A DNA stretch of 64,000 nt, from positions 1-64,000 of the forward strand of contig JAMKCH010041555.1 in the NCBI GenBank assembly GCA_023653785.1, in the 5' to 3' direction. Shown in pieces: positions 47,246-57,860 of the stretch; within the stretch, counting starts at the first letter, position 1; each line of letters opens with the position of its first letter. Below the pieces are notes generated by a model that worked only from the letters and a program-made list of their open reading frames with translations, was not told the DNA's origin and searched no databases. This DNA comes from Ophioderma brevispina. Its lineage: Eukaryota; Echinodermata; Ophiuroidea; Amphilepidida; Ophiodermatidae. A program made the translations under genes and the position numbers.

Positions 47246-47705
47246 TATGAGCTTTTATATCTTTTACACTGCAAAAATGGTGATCAGAAATTAAACACTT
47301 TTCTAAACACTATTGTACACCACGTTTTTAAAACATTTGAAATATCTGTTTAATATCTAAACACCTTATATCTAAACATGTTAAAAACCTAAACATGTTT
47401 AGGCATTTGACATTAGGTGTTTACACATTTGACGGCAAGTGTTTTTATGAGCTTTTATATCTTTTACACTGCAAAAACAGTGATCAGAAATTAAACACTT
47501 TTCTAAACACTATTTTGCACCACGTTTCTAAACACTTTTGAAATATCTGTTTAATATCTAAACACATTATATAAACATATTAAAAACCTAAACATATTTA
47601 GGCATTTGACATTAGGTGTTTACACATTTGACGGCAAGTGTTTAGAAATTTGACATGTTTAATATCTAAACACTAATTTGCACCACGTTTCTAAACACTA
47701 TTTTT
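47246..47705 (+). repeat. TGTTTAG-type MITE with exact 200 bp tandem duplication
   Basis: Two direct copies start at TATGAGCTTTTATATC (47246 and 47446), period exactly 200. A partial third segment (AGAAATTTGACATGTTTAAT...CTAAACACTATTTT) completes the element to ~47705. Motifs TTACACTGCAAAAA, TAAACATGTTTAGGC and GACGGCAAGTGTTT tie it to 3845-4058. The duplication includes flanking TATGAGCTTTTATATC, so it postdates insertion. Confidence 0.85.
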
Positions 47706-48269
47706 TAAGGTACAGAGTCCGTGTCTCCGAATTTCCATGCCTGAAGACATGGAGAAATGAGACCTAAAGTGCGAGATTGTTATCCAGTACACTCAACAAA
47801 AATAGGACATGACTAAAAAAAACATGGCTGAGCGAATTAAAAACTTCTTGCATTGGGACAGAACATGGCCTTAATGATGTTCTAGAAGTGACTTGTATGA
47901 AGACAAGTGCTCGGTATGTGACTATTGAAGGGCTCTCAAGACTTCGGAAGACTTGTCTCATAGAATATGTCTTTAAGTAAGATCCAGTGTTTATTAGTAT
48001 AATTTATAGTCATCATTAACGGAATATCTTTATAAATTAAGACAATATTTCTACAGAAAACCAAATCCCTTTGAGATTTGAAACAAAATCTGTTCTCTTA
48101 TATTATTTGGAATATGAACGGGATGGAAATAGGTTTAAAAACACCCAAAATAACAAACTGAGAGAACGCACCCTATATAGGTATTTCAGTTGTGACATCC
48201 GTCATTTATTAAGATATTCAATAATTATAAACTTTATCCCATGTTTTGCCAAGTATAACAGTCCTTCTT
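47706..48269. other. Intergenic, nothing recognised
   Basis: AT-rich interval with a 65-residue - strand frame lacking any domain. Confidence 0.35.
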
Positions 48270-48633
48270 TTAAAGGTGCAACAAGAGATTTTGAGGCAAC
48301 AAAATATTGTGTCATAAGAGTAATTTCATATAGATTAGACACTCAATAGATTTCTTAACCTTGTATTTCGCTACAGAGATGTCTTAAAATAGAGAAAAAA
48401 GGTGATTTTGATTTGCTTATATTTTCAATATAAAACATAGGCTGAATTTTGTATTTGCTCCTATACGAAATTAGAAATTTCAAAATTTTTGTACCAAGGA
48501 AACATATCTCAGCTTAATCCTTTCAGATGGGGAAGTTTTTGATAGAAACCTTTACAATCAGAGCAGAAATCGGTACTTTCAATTTTTAAGGGACACCTGA
48601 TATGTGAAATCTCTCGTTGCAAAACACCTTTAA
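48270..48633 (-). mobile_element. TTAA MITE family 1, inverted copy
   Basis: Reverse-orientation copy of 2448-2806, flanked by TTAA at 48270-48273 and 48630-48633. Shared interior: CTCCTATACGAAATTAGAAA, CTTAATCCTTTCAGATGGGG and AAGGGACACCTGATATGTGA. The right inverted repeat has a small insertion (GTTGCAAAACACC). Confidence 0.8.
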
Positions 48634-48848
48634 CAACGGTTCTGCATGCCTATAGCTCTAGCTTATACGTTTCTCCAGCTAACAATCTACTTAAGATAGC
48701 TGGCATAACTGGTAACCACACAAACTTTCTTTTGCACCAAGATGGTATAACAATAACATCTTCCAACAGCGACATGTCATATGTCATGTTCTCTAACTAT
48801 CTGTATAGAAAATAATCATTTGTGCAAGTGGAATTCTACGAAAAGTCG

Positions 48849-48999
48849 GGTAGACGTTTCATATAAAAGTCCTATGGATGCAAATGAGGTATTACAATTG
48901 ATTCCGTCATGCACTGTATGACGTTGTGCAGTAGCGCTTGACGGAATGAATGGCAATACCTCATTTGCATCCATGGGACTTCAATATGAAACGTCTACC
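48849..48999. mobile_element. 151 bp hairpin element with octamer motifs in both arms
   Basis: GGTAGACGTTTCATAT at the left pairs with ATATGAAACGTCTACC at the right. The arms continue through GGATGCAAATGAGGTATT and TTCCGTCA to a loop near 48920. The POU octamer ATGCAAAT is at 48878-48885 and, inverted, at 48963-48970. It is probably a short MITE. The octamers may be coincidental parts of the repeat. Confidence 0.7.
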
Positions 49000-49351
49000 A
49001 AAAGTGGTCTCAGATTCTATTGTGCAATATAGATTACGGGTTGTCATAAAAAGTGACATGAGTGAGGGCGTGCTGTAATATTATGACCAGATAACATCTA
49101 GACCCGTTGATTGTGCCAGCTGCTCGACCTTATTGAAACACAATTTTCACAACATTATTATGATTTTCCCGAAGCTATTATCGCAAGAAGTGCTTTCATC
49201 TGCCTGGAATGGTAAATTAGAATTCAAATCTTTTTATTTACATACCAATTTTTGTGATTACTCATTTTCCGCTTATTCTTCTTATTCTTCTTTGTTCTTT
49301 GTTTCTATTTCTACTAAATTTTTTGCCACTTAAGTTCAGCCACCTTTTCGA
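49000..49351. other. Intergenic, nothing recognised
   Basis: AT-rich interval with no supported feature. Confidence 0.35.
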
Positions 49352-49752
49352 AAAAAATACTCCAAGATTCTTCAAGCTCGTAAAAACATAGTTTTTTGCA
49401 AGGGAAGAGGTGAAGGGTTTCAATAAACCTCATAATAAACCCTTTTATTAGGAAGCGGTCATTATTTACGCCAGAGGGAATGGAGGCGAGAAAATCGCGT
49501 CCGTTCAAGAATTTCACATATTCCTCCCTGATTTTATGAAGCTTCTCCATTTTAATAGTTCATGTCCCTATACTCTCTCCTTGTCGTTCTCCCCTCTCAA
49601 ATCCTCCATTTTCCATGGCGTAAATAATGACCCCTCCCTAATAAGAGGGTTTACTATGAAATTTATTGAATACCTCATAATATTCACCTCATCCCTTGTA
49701 CAAAAATAATTATGTTCTTACGAGCTAGAAGAATCTTGGAGCATTGTTTTCG
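49352..49752. mobile_element. Foldback element, ~145 bp arms and ~110 bp loop
   Basis: The left arm 49352-49494 and right arm 49605-49752 are inverted. Shared blocks include CTCCAAGATTCTTC, AGCTCGTAA.AACATA, CAAGGGA.GAGGTGAA, TATTAGG and GGTCATTATTTACGCCA. The - strand frame at 49314-49550 runs through the arm and is not supported as a gene. Arm sequences differ by indels, so the insertion is not recent. Confidence 0.7.
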
Positions 49753-50287
49753 AAAATATCAAAATGTGTTTGTGGACGCAGAAAGGGAATTATCAAGTGG
49801 TTTGACTGCTAGGGTATGTCGTCAATTGTGTGCATCTGAAATTAAAATTGGGTGATCTTTCTCTCTCCCTCCCCCTGTCTCTCTCATAATGTCGCCATAT
49901 CATCTGGGAGATATTGGGTTAGATGTGAGGGCAAACAGTCAATTGGAGTAAGTTCAAAGATCAACACCTAAACGAATAAAAATCTTTTTAAAAGGAAAGA
50001 GCGAGCAAAATAGAAATTTCCAGTTGAAAGGTATGTATACTTATAGCTTATTGCATTTATATTTCCACAATAAACACATCATGATCTTTCGAGGTTGGAG
50101 AGAAATAGTTCTTATATAAGTCGTGCCATTTTTTTGTAATAAACAAATCAAATTTACACAACTTTTTAAACGTTATTAAAAGAAATAAAATCAAGACAGT
50201 TTTTGAAAAATCTGATAAACTTGATCGCTATATGGCAAGTGGCGTGAGCGAAGTGAACGTAGTACGATCTGGTGCGGCGGACCGCTA
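49753..50287. other. Intergenic, nothing recognised
   Basis: AT-rich with a short CTCTCT patch at about 49859-49885. No gene support. Confidence 0.35.
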
Positions 50288-50624
50288 ACTGTAAAAGTCA
50301 ACCGATAACACTTTTTTTACTGTAAAAGTCAACCGATAACACTTTTTAAACACTTAAACGTGTTAATCTTTATATTTTACACAAGGCGGCGGTGCACATG
50401 TTTAACACTAAAATATGTTAAAACAGGCGTTAGTGTTAATGATTATTAACGCTTAATATTGCCCAGAAGTAACACCTTAAAGTGTTAAAAATCAATAACA
50501 CTAACACCTGTTTTAACATGTTTAGTGTTAATCCTCTGCCACACCTGCTATACCTTTGGGTGTAAAATATAAAAGTTAACACATTGAAATGTTTAAAAAG
50601 TGTTATCCGTTGACTTTTACAGTG
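50288..50624. mobile_element. Palindromic CACTGTAAAA-type MITE with duplicated left end
   Basis: The ends CTGTAAAAGTCAACCGATAA and AAGTGTTATCCGTTGACTTT (continuing TACAGT) are inverted. Inner blocks such as GTTTAACACTAAAATATGTT and AACATGTTTAGTGTTAAT also pair, so nearly the whole 305 bp can fold back. The first 31 bases are duplicated in direct orientation at 50288-50318. No coding capacity. Confidence 0.8.
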
Positions 50625-51050
50625 CGGGAACGTTGGGGGCCAGAGATATCAGGATATACAGAACAAAATTAATATAAAAAGATAATAATAAGGATACCTA
50701 ATACTATGTTTTTAATGATAAATTAACCCTTACAAAATATAAGTATGAGAGAAAACAAATATTTAGAGGTTAACGAAGATTTAATACAAGCTGTCAATAA
50801 TATGAAAATTGCCTGCAAAATTGTCATAGCTTCTCATTAAGAAAATAGTTTCTAAATCTATAATGCTTAATATTGTAGTGTAGTTTTAATACATAAAATA
50901 CATATACAGCTTCTAATGACATTAATTTAAAATATTTTAAAAAGCAATACGAATCATTGTTATGAATTATTTTAAGAAAATTGCTCAACCACATTGTTTA
51001 CAAACAGGTGGTGCAAATATTTCCTGAGGAAAATCTATATTTTGCGCTGC
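50625..51050. other. Intergenic, nothing recognised
   Basis: AT-rich, with no open frame of note. Confidence 0.35.
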
Positions 51051-51243
51051 TTAAAAGTTGTGTAAAATATGAGTTGTTAAGCACATGAACGTAGCTAGGT
51101 GTGTAAGAAACAAAAATAAATATAAATTTGCGTAAATTGATGTACACATTTACCAAAATTGTGTAAACTTGTTTTCTTTCTTTACACAGCTAATTGCTAT
51201 AGGTTCATATACTAAACAACCTCATATGTTTACACAACCTTAA
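51051..51243. mobile_element. TTAA-flanked palindromic MITE, family 4
   Basis: A ~185 bp element between TTAA (51051-51054) and TTAA (51240-51243). AAGTTGTGTAAAATATGAG pairs with CTCATATGTTTACACAACCT, and GTTGTTAAGCACATGAAC with its counterpart near 51200. Single copy in this window. Confidence 0.7.
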
Positions 51244-52099
51244 TGGATTTACGGTGTGTCATAGATAAAGATGCCCATATTTTGAAATTGCCCGGACTGG
51301 TCTGTAATCATCTTACTATACCTTCGCATACCATTTACATTGTATAGTTTCTCTTTACCCACCATTTCCTTTTTAAAAGAATTTTGTTTATAATACACCG
51401 CCAACGACGATCTGCGAGTGGTGCAGAGGTCAGTGGTGGTGCCCAAACAGTTTAAGCATCCATTGATCGGAGGCAAGTTTTGGGGAAGTTAAAAAAGTGG
51501 GCGAGTTATGAGATGGCGCAGTTTTTTTTAAGTTAAAAATGGCGAGGTTCCCTCCCCCACGAAGTCAGACTGAACAAGCAAGAAGTCACGGAGTGTTACG
51601 CCGAAAAGCGTCTGTGACTGTCGAATCGCGTGATTTCGGCATCAGTCTGTCGAAATACCGTGATATCACACTTTTTCGGCACTAAATTTATGCCGAAACC
51701 ATAACGTTATTTCGCCCTAAGAGCAAGAGTGTCGAAATCACGTAAATTCGACCAGCATACCGTTTTTCCCCGGTCGGGATTGGCCCGCTCTCTGCCTGCG
51801 CAATGCCTGCGCTGAGGCTAAGCAGGTACTAGAGCTTGTATCGGAATCAACCAGGCCGTCGATAGACATTTTCTCAGGGGGGTGTAAGTGAAGAAGAAAA
51901 TGTTCTTGCTGCAGTAAGAGTCCTGGACGCGTGTTTGTGAGCGACTAATAAAAACAATAAACTAACGGCGCACGGTTCGGGCCCACTTAAGGGGCTGTTG
52001 GAAATTGTCCTAAGGAGATGCTCTTACAGACCATTCTTTCTTGATCGTTTAACTGCACCCGGCAAGTGGCTTGACACAATCGTGCGCAAACGGTACAGC
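51244..52099. other. Intergenic with fragments related to the 53-57 kb repeats
   Basis: 51495-51575 has GGGCGAGTTATGAG, AAAAATGGCGAGGTT and CCCCCACGAAGTC. These resemble, in inverted orientation, the AACTCGCC and CTTTCGTGGG blocks near 54015-54070. The region 51595-51760 is rich in TTTCGGCA/TGCCGAAA words. No gene was recognised. Confidence 0.4.
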
Positions 52100-52680
52100 C
52101 TGAACGGGTACGGGTGGGGTACAGGGGACCCGCCTTTAGGGCCCTGCGGGGTTTGCAGGGGCAGAGCCCCTGCGGGGGGTCCGGGGGTGGAGCCCCCGGA
52201 AGCTCTTGGATTTAAGCTATTCGAACCTCAAAAAGACCACTGTCTTGAGGGGTTAATAGTGTAACAACAAGTAAAAGACCCGACGTTAAAGACTGGTTTT
52301 AACTTTGCTCACTGAGACAGGCAGTCTATGTATAAGCTGTACTGCCAAAGGAATTGCATATAGCGAGCGCAAGTCTTTAATGGGTGTGTGCAGGAGCAGA
52401 GCCCTTCTGGGGGGTCCAGGGGCGAAAGCCCCCCGGAAGCTCTTGGAATAAAGCTATTCCGACCCTTCAAGCTTACCAACTTTTTGAGGGGGTCAATGGG
52501 ATCCAATTCAAAGAAAAAGACTGGTTTTCTTAAATTGCTCACTATACGGGCGGATAAGCTGTACCGCGAAGGGGAACTATAAACATTATAGCTTGCGCCA
52601 TGTCTTTAACGGATGCGGGGCCCCCCCCGGGAAAGCTCTTGGATTTCGCTATAAGAAAGGTTTTTTGAATTTTTAGGTAG
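52100..52680 (+). repeat. GC-rich GGGGTCC hairpin repeats, three copies
   Basis: Three copies of a block ending in CCCCGGAAGCTCTTGGA(T/A)T (about 52200, 52430 and 52628). The first holds two perfect or near-perfect hairpins: GCAGGGGCAGAGCCCCTGC (52155-52173) and one at 52180-52200 with a CCGGGGG stem. Each copy is followed by AAGCTATTCNNACC and a GTCAATGGGAT-like segment. The glycine/proline-rich frames are shadows. A dispersed GC-rich repeat is likely. Confidence 0.8.
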
Positions 52681-53393
52681 TAATTAATTCAAATGACAGC
52701 CAGTAGACATATAAGTTTATGGCTGTGCTGGGGGCTAGGAATATCGATCCCTACCACATTTTTTCTTGACCACTGTCAGTTCCCGACAGAAAATTCCCCT
52801 TATGTAGACCAAACTTGGGGAATGGCCAATGGCTACCCTCGGGATTTCTCAAATTATTTTAAAATTGTGATCAAGTACTGTTGGCACAGTAGCAATTCTA
52901 TGATTACGTTGGACTTAAGCTTGGAACAAATCTAATGGCTGAGGGGAAGCAAATATCTGTGATATTGGGTTGGATTTATGTAAGTCTGGAGTTCAATTCA
53001 TGCGTTCTGTCGTGTTCTATTTTTTGTTTCATTCCGTATTCCACTTTCTCTCTTTCTTTTCTCTTCTCTTACCTCTTTCTGTTCTCTTTCTTCTTCTTCC
53101 CTCGCTCTCTCTTCCCTTCCCTTTTTCTTTCTTCTCTTTTTGAGCATCGTGGGGGTGTCACCCCACCCACCCCCATGGCGACTGGGACATGGACATCAAC
53201 AACCGGCTTGCCTTGTCATAATATGTGTATTTCGCGCGGGGATCACAGTTCAAGCCTTGATTGTTTACCGGGGGATTGTTTATAATTCACTTGTTTTTTG
53301 TGATAATGCGCGACCGCATGTGATCAGCTGATTTGGTCAGTCCCACACCTACAATCAGCATGATCGGGGTCCAAATGTAAGCGCTGCATGCAT
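52681..53393. other. Intergenic with a pyrimidine patch
   Basis: Contains a T/C-rich tract at about 53040-53140 (TCTTTCTTTTCTC). The 80-residue frame at 52693-52935 and the 116-residue frame at 52935-53285 lack domains; the latter crosses the pyrimidine patch. Confidence 0.4.
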
Positions 53394-53489
53394 GCACAAA
53401 CTATCCGTTGAATATTTCACTTGTCACCAGTTGCCGAAATTGCGTGACGGTCAAGCATTTCAGACGATCACGCATTTCGGCCGTAACCG

Positions 53490-53740
53490 GGGGCGAGGTT
53501 ACGGAAACACCCTGAGTCCTGCTGGCGAGTGAAGTACGGAAACACCATTTAGTCTGCTGGCGAGATACGGAAACACACCATTTAGTTCTGCTGGCGAGTT
53601 ACAGAAACACCATGAAGTCCTCCTGGCGAGTTACGGAAACACTATTAAGTCCTGCTGGCGAGTACGGAGACACCACTTAGTAGTTCTGAGGCGAGTTACA
53701 GCAAACCCATCTAGTCCTGATGGCGCGTAAGGAAACAAGC
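53490..53740 (+). repeat. Minisatellite GGCGAGTTACGGAAACACC (unit 1)
   Basis: About seven degenerate copies of a 32-38 base unit: GAGTTACGGAAACACCATTT then AGTCCTGCTGGC. Counterpart in unit 2 at about 55625-55860. Confidence 0.88.
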
Positions 53741-53759
53741 AAAAATGCGCACCACAACA

Positions 53760-54070
53760 AAACAATGAAACATTTAACTCGCCTAACAGACTCTTGAAAA
53801 TTTTTAACTCGCCAAAATTGACATTCCTTGAACACTTTTAACCTCGCCGCACACAGACTTCCTTGAAAATGTTTAACTCGCCATATGGACTTCCTTGAAA
53901 AAAAATTTTTTAAATCCGCCCACAGACTCCTTGACAAATTTTAACTCGCACACGGATTCCTGGATAATTTTCAACCTCGCCACACAGACTTCCTTCAAAA
54001 AAAAATCTCCACACGACTTTCGTGGGCGGGGGGGGTAAATCGCCATTGTAAACTCGCCACCTCTAATGCC
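53760..54070 (+). repeat. Minisatellite TTTAACTCGCCACACAGACT (unit 1)
   Basis: About seven copies of a 30-36 base unit, AACTCGCCACACAGACTTCC then TTGAAAATTTT. Its AACTCGCC is the complement of GGCGAGTT in the preceding array, so the two arrays face each other around ~53750. Counterpart in unit 2 at about 55905-56240. Confidence 0.88.
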
Positions 54071-54701
54071 CCTTTTTAATCGCCAGATTACTGATCCTCC
54101 ATTGATTCAATCACGCATAACGAAAAGGAGTATGTATATAAACAAGTGGAGAAGCAGGCACTCTATTGAACATTCATATCTTTTGTAAATGCACGTTCAC
54201 GTTTTCGCTGGTCTATCTATTGAGCATATGACGTAAAATTGCACATCGTCCTAAATTACATATGTAGATTTTGGAGAATATAAACAGCACGAATATTTTA
54301 AGCTATGCAACACTGATATTTGCCGGCAAAGTAGGTCAAAACCCTACCTCGCCCAAAAACCCTCACTCTAAATTTCAGGATTTAAGAGGGAATCCGTAGG
54401 GTTCTAGTTAGTGAACCAATCCATGTTAGGATTTAAGCTTAATTCTCTATGCATTAACATTCAATCATATAGATTGATTTCAAATATATGATGAATCAAA
54501 GGTAAATAGGATTTAATTTTAAATATATTTTGATTGTGGTCTTATATAACTGTACAATCCATACAGCGATTTACTTTAAATCCCTGATTTTTTTGGTTTA
54601 AATGACAATAACTCCATAAACACGTTATGCAAATAGGGGATCTTGAGGAAGTTGAAATGCAATTTTGGCTACTCAACAATATGGAAGGCTTTTTATCCCT
54701 T

Positions 54702-55211
54702 TTAAGGTGCAGCGAGAGATTTCCACATATCAGGCGTCCCTAAAAAATCGAAAGTTACTATTTGGCCTTGAAAAGCTTCCCATCAAAAAAACTCCCCATC
54801 TGAAAGGATTAGGCCTGAAAAGTTTCTTTGGTACAATATGGGGTTGTGACAAGTAGCGGACCCTGGGTAACTAGTGACCCATCTGAATTCAGCAGACTTT
54901 ACGGAATAAACGGCAGAAATTATGCAGTCAGTTTATTCCGTACAAGGTCGCTAATTCCGTGTGGGTCAATAGTGACCAGGTCGCTAATGGTCAGCAACCC
55001 CAATAATTGGAAATTGCTCCTAATTTGGTATAGGAGCAAATACGAAATCATCCTATGTTTTACATGAAATAGAAGCAATCCAAAATCACCTTTTTCTCTC
55101 TTTTAAGCATTTCTGTAGCCAAATACAAGGTAAGAAATTATGGGTGTTATATGAAATTACATTATGACACAATATTTGGGTGCCTCAAAATATCTCGTTG
55201 CAAAAATTTAA
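54702..55211 (+). mobile_element. TTAA MITE family 1 with nested element (unit 1)
   Basis: A family 1 element (AAGGTGCAGCGAGAGAT left, TATCTCGTTGCAAAAATT right, TTAA on both sides) interrupted at ~54838-55003 by a second palindromic element. The interior on either side of the insertion aligns with 2448-2806. Confidence 0.8.
54838..55003. mobile_element. Nested palindromic GGGGTTGTGAC element (unit 1)
   Basis: Left end TGGGGTTGTGACAAGTAGCG and right end GGTCGCTAATGGTCAGCAAC then CCCA are inverted. The inner parts (AGCAGACTTTACGGAATAAA / TTTATTCCGTACAAGG) also pair. It interrupts family 1 sequence, so it inserted later. Its counterpart at 57005-57168 shows the same junctions, so insertion preceded the 2.15 kb duplication. 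Confidence 0.75.
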
Positions 55212-55540
55212 GTTGTTGTACCAACCAATGATGTTCCTCTCTCTCTCTCTCCCTGCGAAAACCGTAATAGTGGGAATCCATACTATGCAAAGGGTAGTGA
55301 GAGACCTCTAACCCTGGGAATATCATGGGTTTTAATCATTAATAATCGCTGTAAAGCGCTCCCTATTTATATTTGAAATAATTGGCTCTCATCTTGGTTG
55401 TCCAATCTTAAAAAATCAGTCTGTTTCATGATAAGTGGGGACCTTACTTCTTTAACCCCTATGTGGGGTCCTTAAGGGGTCCCCAATCATGGTCCCCACC
55501 ATTATGAAGTGGATAAGTCTTAATTTTCACCAAGATCGAG

Positions 55541-57703
55541 CACAAACCGCCGTTGAATATTTCACTTGTCACCATTTGCCGAAATTGCGTGACGGTCACG
55601 CAATTTAGCGATCACGCATTTTCGGCGTAACACGAGGCGAAGTTCGGGAACACCATGAGGTCCTGCGCGATACGAACACACCATTTAGTCCTGCTGCGAG
55701 TTACGGAAACACCAGTTTAGTTCTGCTAGGCTACTTACCACCGAAACACCATGAATCCTGTTGGCGATTACGGAAACACTATTAAGTCCCTCTGGCGAGT
55801 TACGATACACACTTATAGTTCTGCGGCGAAGTTACAGAAACACCAACCTCTTCCTTATGCAGTTAAGGACCCAAGCCAAACAATGCACCACCACAAAACA
55901 AGAACTTTAACTCGCCTCACAGACCGACCTTTGAAAGTTTTTAACTCGCCACAATGACTTCCTTGAACAATTTTATAAACCCCACACAGACTTCCTTGAA
56001 AATGTTTTAACTCCCACATTACTTCCCTTGAAAAATATTTAAAAATTTCTTTATATTTTCATTTTATATTGCAAGAATTTTAACTCGCCACAACGACGTC
56101 CGTGAAAATTTTCAACTCGCCACACAGACTTCCTTGAAAAAAAATCTCCACACACGGACTTTCGTGGGGGGGGGGGTAAATCCCATTTATTAACTCGCCC
56201 TCTCCTCTAATCGCCCCTTTTAACTCGCCATTTAACCTGTCCGCCATGATTCACTGCACGCATAACGAAAAGGAGTATGTAATATAACAGTGGCGTAACA
56301 GGCTACTCTATTGAAACAGTCCATATCATTTTGTAAAGGCACGTTCAAGTTTTCGCTAGGCCTATCTTATATCCACATGACGTAAAATTGCACATCTTTT
56401 CCACATAAACTATAACTATGTAGATTTTTAAGAATATAAACAGCCGAATATTTTTCTTGTAACACTGTATATTGCCGCAAAGGAGGGCAAAAAAGAAAGA
56501 GAAAATACAAACCCTACCCGCGCCCAAAAACCCTCACTCTACTTCCAGGGATTTAAGGGAATCCGTAGGGTTCTAGTTAGTGACCCAACAATTTCGGAAT
56601 TTAACATTAATCTCTATTGCATTAACTGAAATCATATTAGATGTGTTTCAATATATGTTCAATCAAGGTAAAATAGGATTGAATTTTAAAGATAATTTGA
56701 TTGGTCACTATATAACTTTACATCTATAAAGGATTTACTTTTAAATCCCTGCTTTTTTTTGGTAAATGACAAGAACTCCATAAAACACGTTAGAAATGGG
56801 AATCTTGAGGTAATTTGAAATGCAAGTCTGGCTACTAACACAAATCTGAAGCTTTTTATCCTTTAAGTGCAGCGAGAGATTTTCACATAGCAGCGTCCCT
56901 AAAAAGATCGAAAGTACTGATTTTTTTTTTTGCCTTGAAAAAGCTTCCATCAAAAATATCCCCATCTGAACGTAGGCTGGAAATGTTTCTTTGGTAACAC
57001 TAATTGGGGGTGTGACAATTAGCGACCCCTGGGTCACTAGTGACCCTCTAATTCAGCAGACTTTACTGAATAACTGGCAAGCATTTGTTAATGCAGTTTA
57101 TGTCCGTACAAGCTGGCTGGAATGCATTGTGGTCCTAGTGACCCAGGGTCGCAATTGTCACAACCCCAATAAGTGTGAAATTTGCCGCCATATTTTGGAT
57201 AGGACAAAGACAATTCATCCTATGTTTTACATTGAAAGAGAAAGCAAATCAAAATCACCTTTGTCTCTCTTTTAGCATTTCTGTACCAAATTTACAAGGT
57301 AAGAAATATATTGCGTGTCTATATGACATTACGATTATGAAATTTTGGTGCCGCAAAGTCTCTGTTGCACCTTTAGTTTGGTACCAACCAATGGATGTCT
57401 CTCTCTCTCCTCTCCCATTGCGAAACCGTAATAGGGGGGACTCCCCTCAATGCCACAGGTAGTGAGAGACCGCGAACACCCTGGCATAGCATGTTTTTAA
57501 TCATTAATAATCGCGGTAAGCGCTCCCTAGTTTATATTTGAAATAAGGGCTCCACTATGGTTTTCCAATCTTTAAAAAAATCGTCTTTTCTCGTGGGGAC
57601 CGACTCTTCTTTTACCCCGATGTGGTGGTCCTTAGGGGTCCCACGCATGGTCCCCCCATTTAGTGAAGTAGATAAGTTTTCCACCTAATTTTCACCAAGA
57701 TCG
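55541..57703 (+). repeat. Tandem ~2.15 kb duplication, unit 2
   Basis: Second copy of 53394-55540 with all the same parts in the same order, immediately adjacent. Opposed minisatellites lie at about 55625-55860 and 55905-56240, the nested MITE pair at 56863-57374. A G run after CTTTCGTGG (about 56164-56175) corresponds to one at 54025-54035 of different length. Confidence 0.9.
56863..57374 (+). mobile_element. TTAA MITE family 1 with nested element (unit 2)
   Basis: Counterpart of 54702-55211. The left TTAA is intact (56863-56866) but the right one is TTAG. The nested palindromic element spans 57005-57168 with ends TGGGGGTGTGACAATTAGCG and GGGTCGCAATTGTCACAACC. Its long arms are better preserved than in unit 1: GGGTCACTAGTGACCC is itself a palindrome. 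Confidence 0.8.
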
Positions 57704-57706
57704 TGC

Positions 57707-57860
57707 ACTTCTGGACAAAAGCATGAATCTTGGCACAAACATCTTTCCTTGGGGTATGGAAAGCAAATTTCAGAAGGGGTGCCCAAAATTCGACCACAAT
57801 AATGAACGTACATAGGCCACGCCCCTTTTTTATACATATTCCGTAGTAATGTTGAAATCA
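57707..57860 (+). repeat. Dispersed repeat, left member of an inverted pair
   Basis: CTGGACAAAAGCATGAATCT, TTGGCACAAACAT, CCTTGGGG, AAAGCAAATTT and GCCACGCCCC match, in inverted orientation, 61715-61837. Weaker similarity continues past GGTATCAA. The pair lies ~3.9 kb apart. It could mark the ends of one large element or simply be two insertions. Confidence 0.6.

Larger units (their letters stand above)
53394..55540 (+). repeat. Tandem ~2.15 kb duplication, unit 1
   Basis: This matches 55541-57703 throughout. It starts near GTTGAATATTTCACTTGTCA (53407, repeated at 55552) and ends at TTTTCACCAAGATCG (55524-55538, repeated at 57689-57703). In order it contains the GGCGAGTTACGGAAACACC array, the opposed TTTAACTCGCC array, a TTTGATTG stretch, a TTAA MITE with a nested element, and a GGGGTCC/GGACCCC palindromic end. 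Differences are dominated by one- to three-base indels. Confidence 0.9.
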
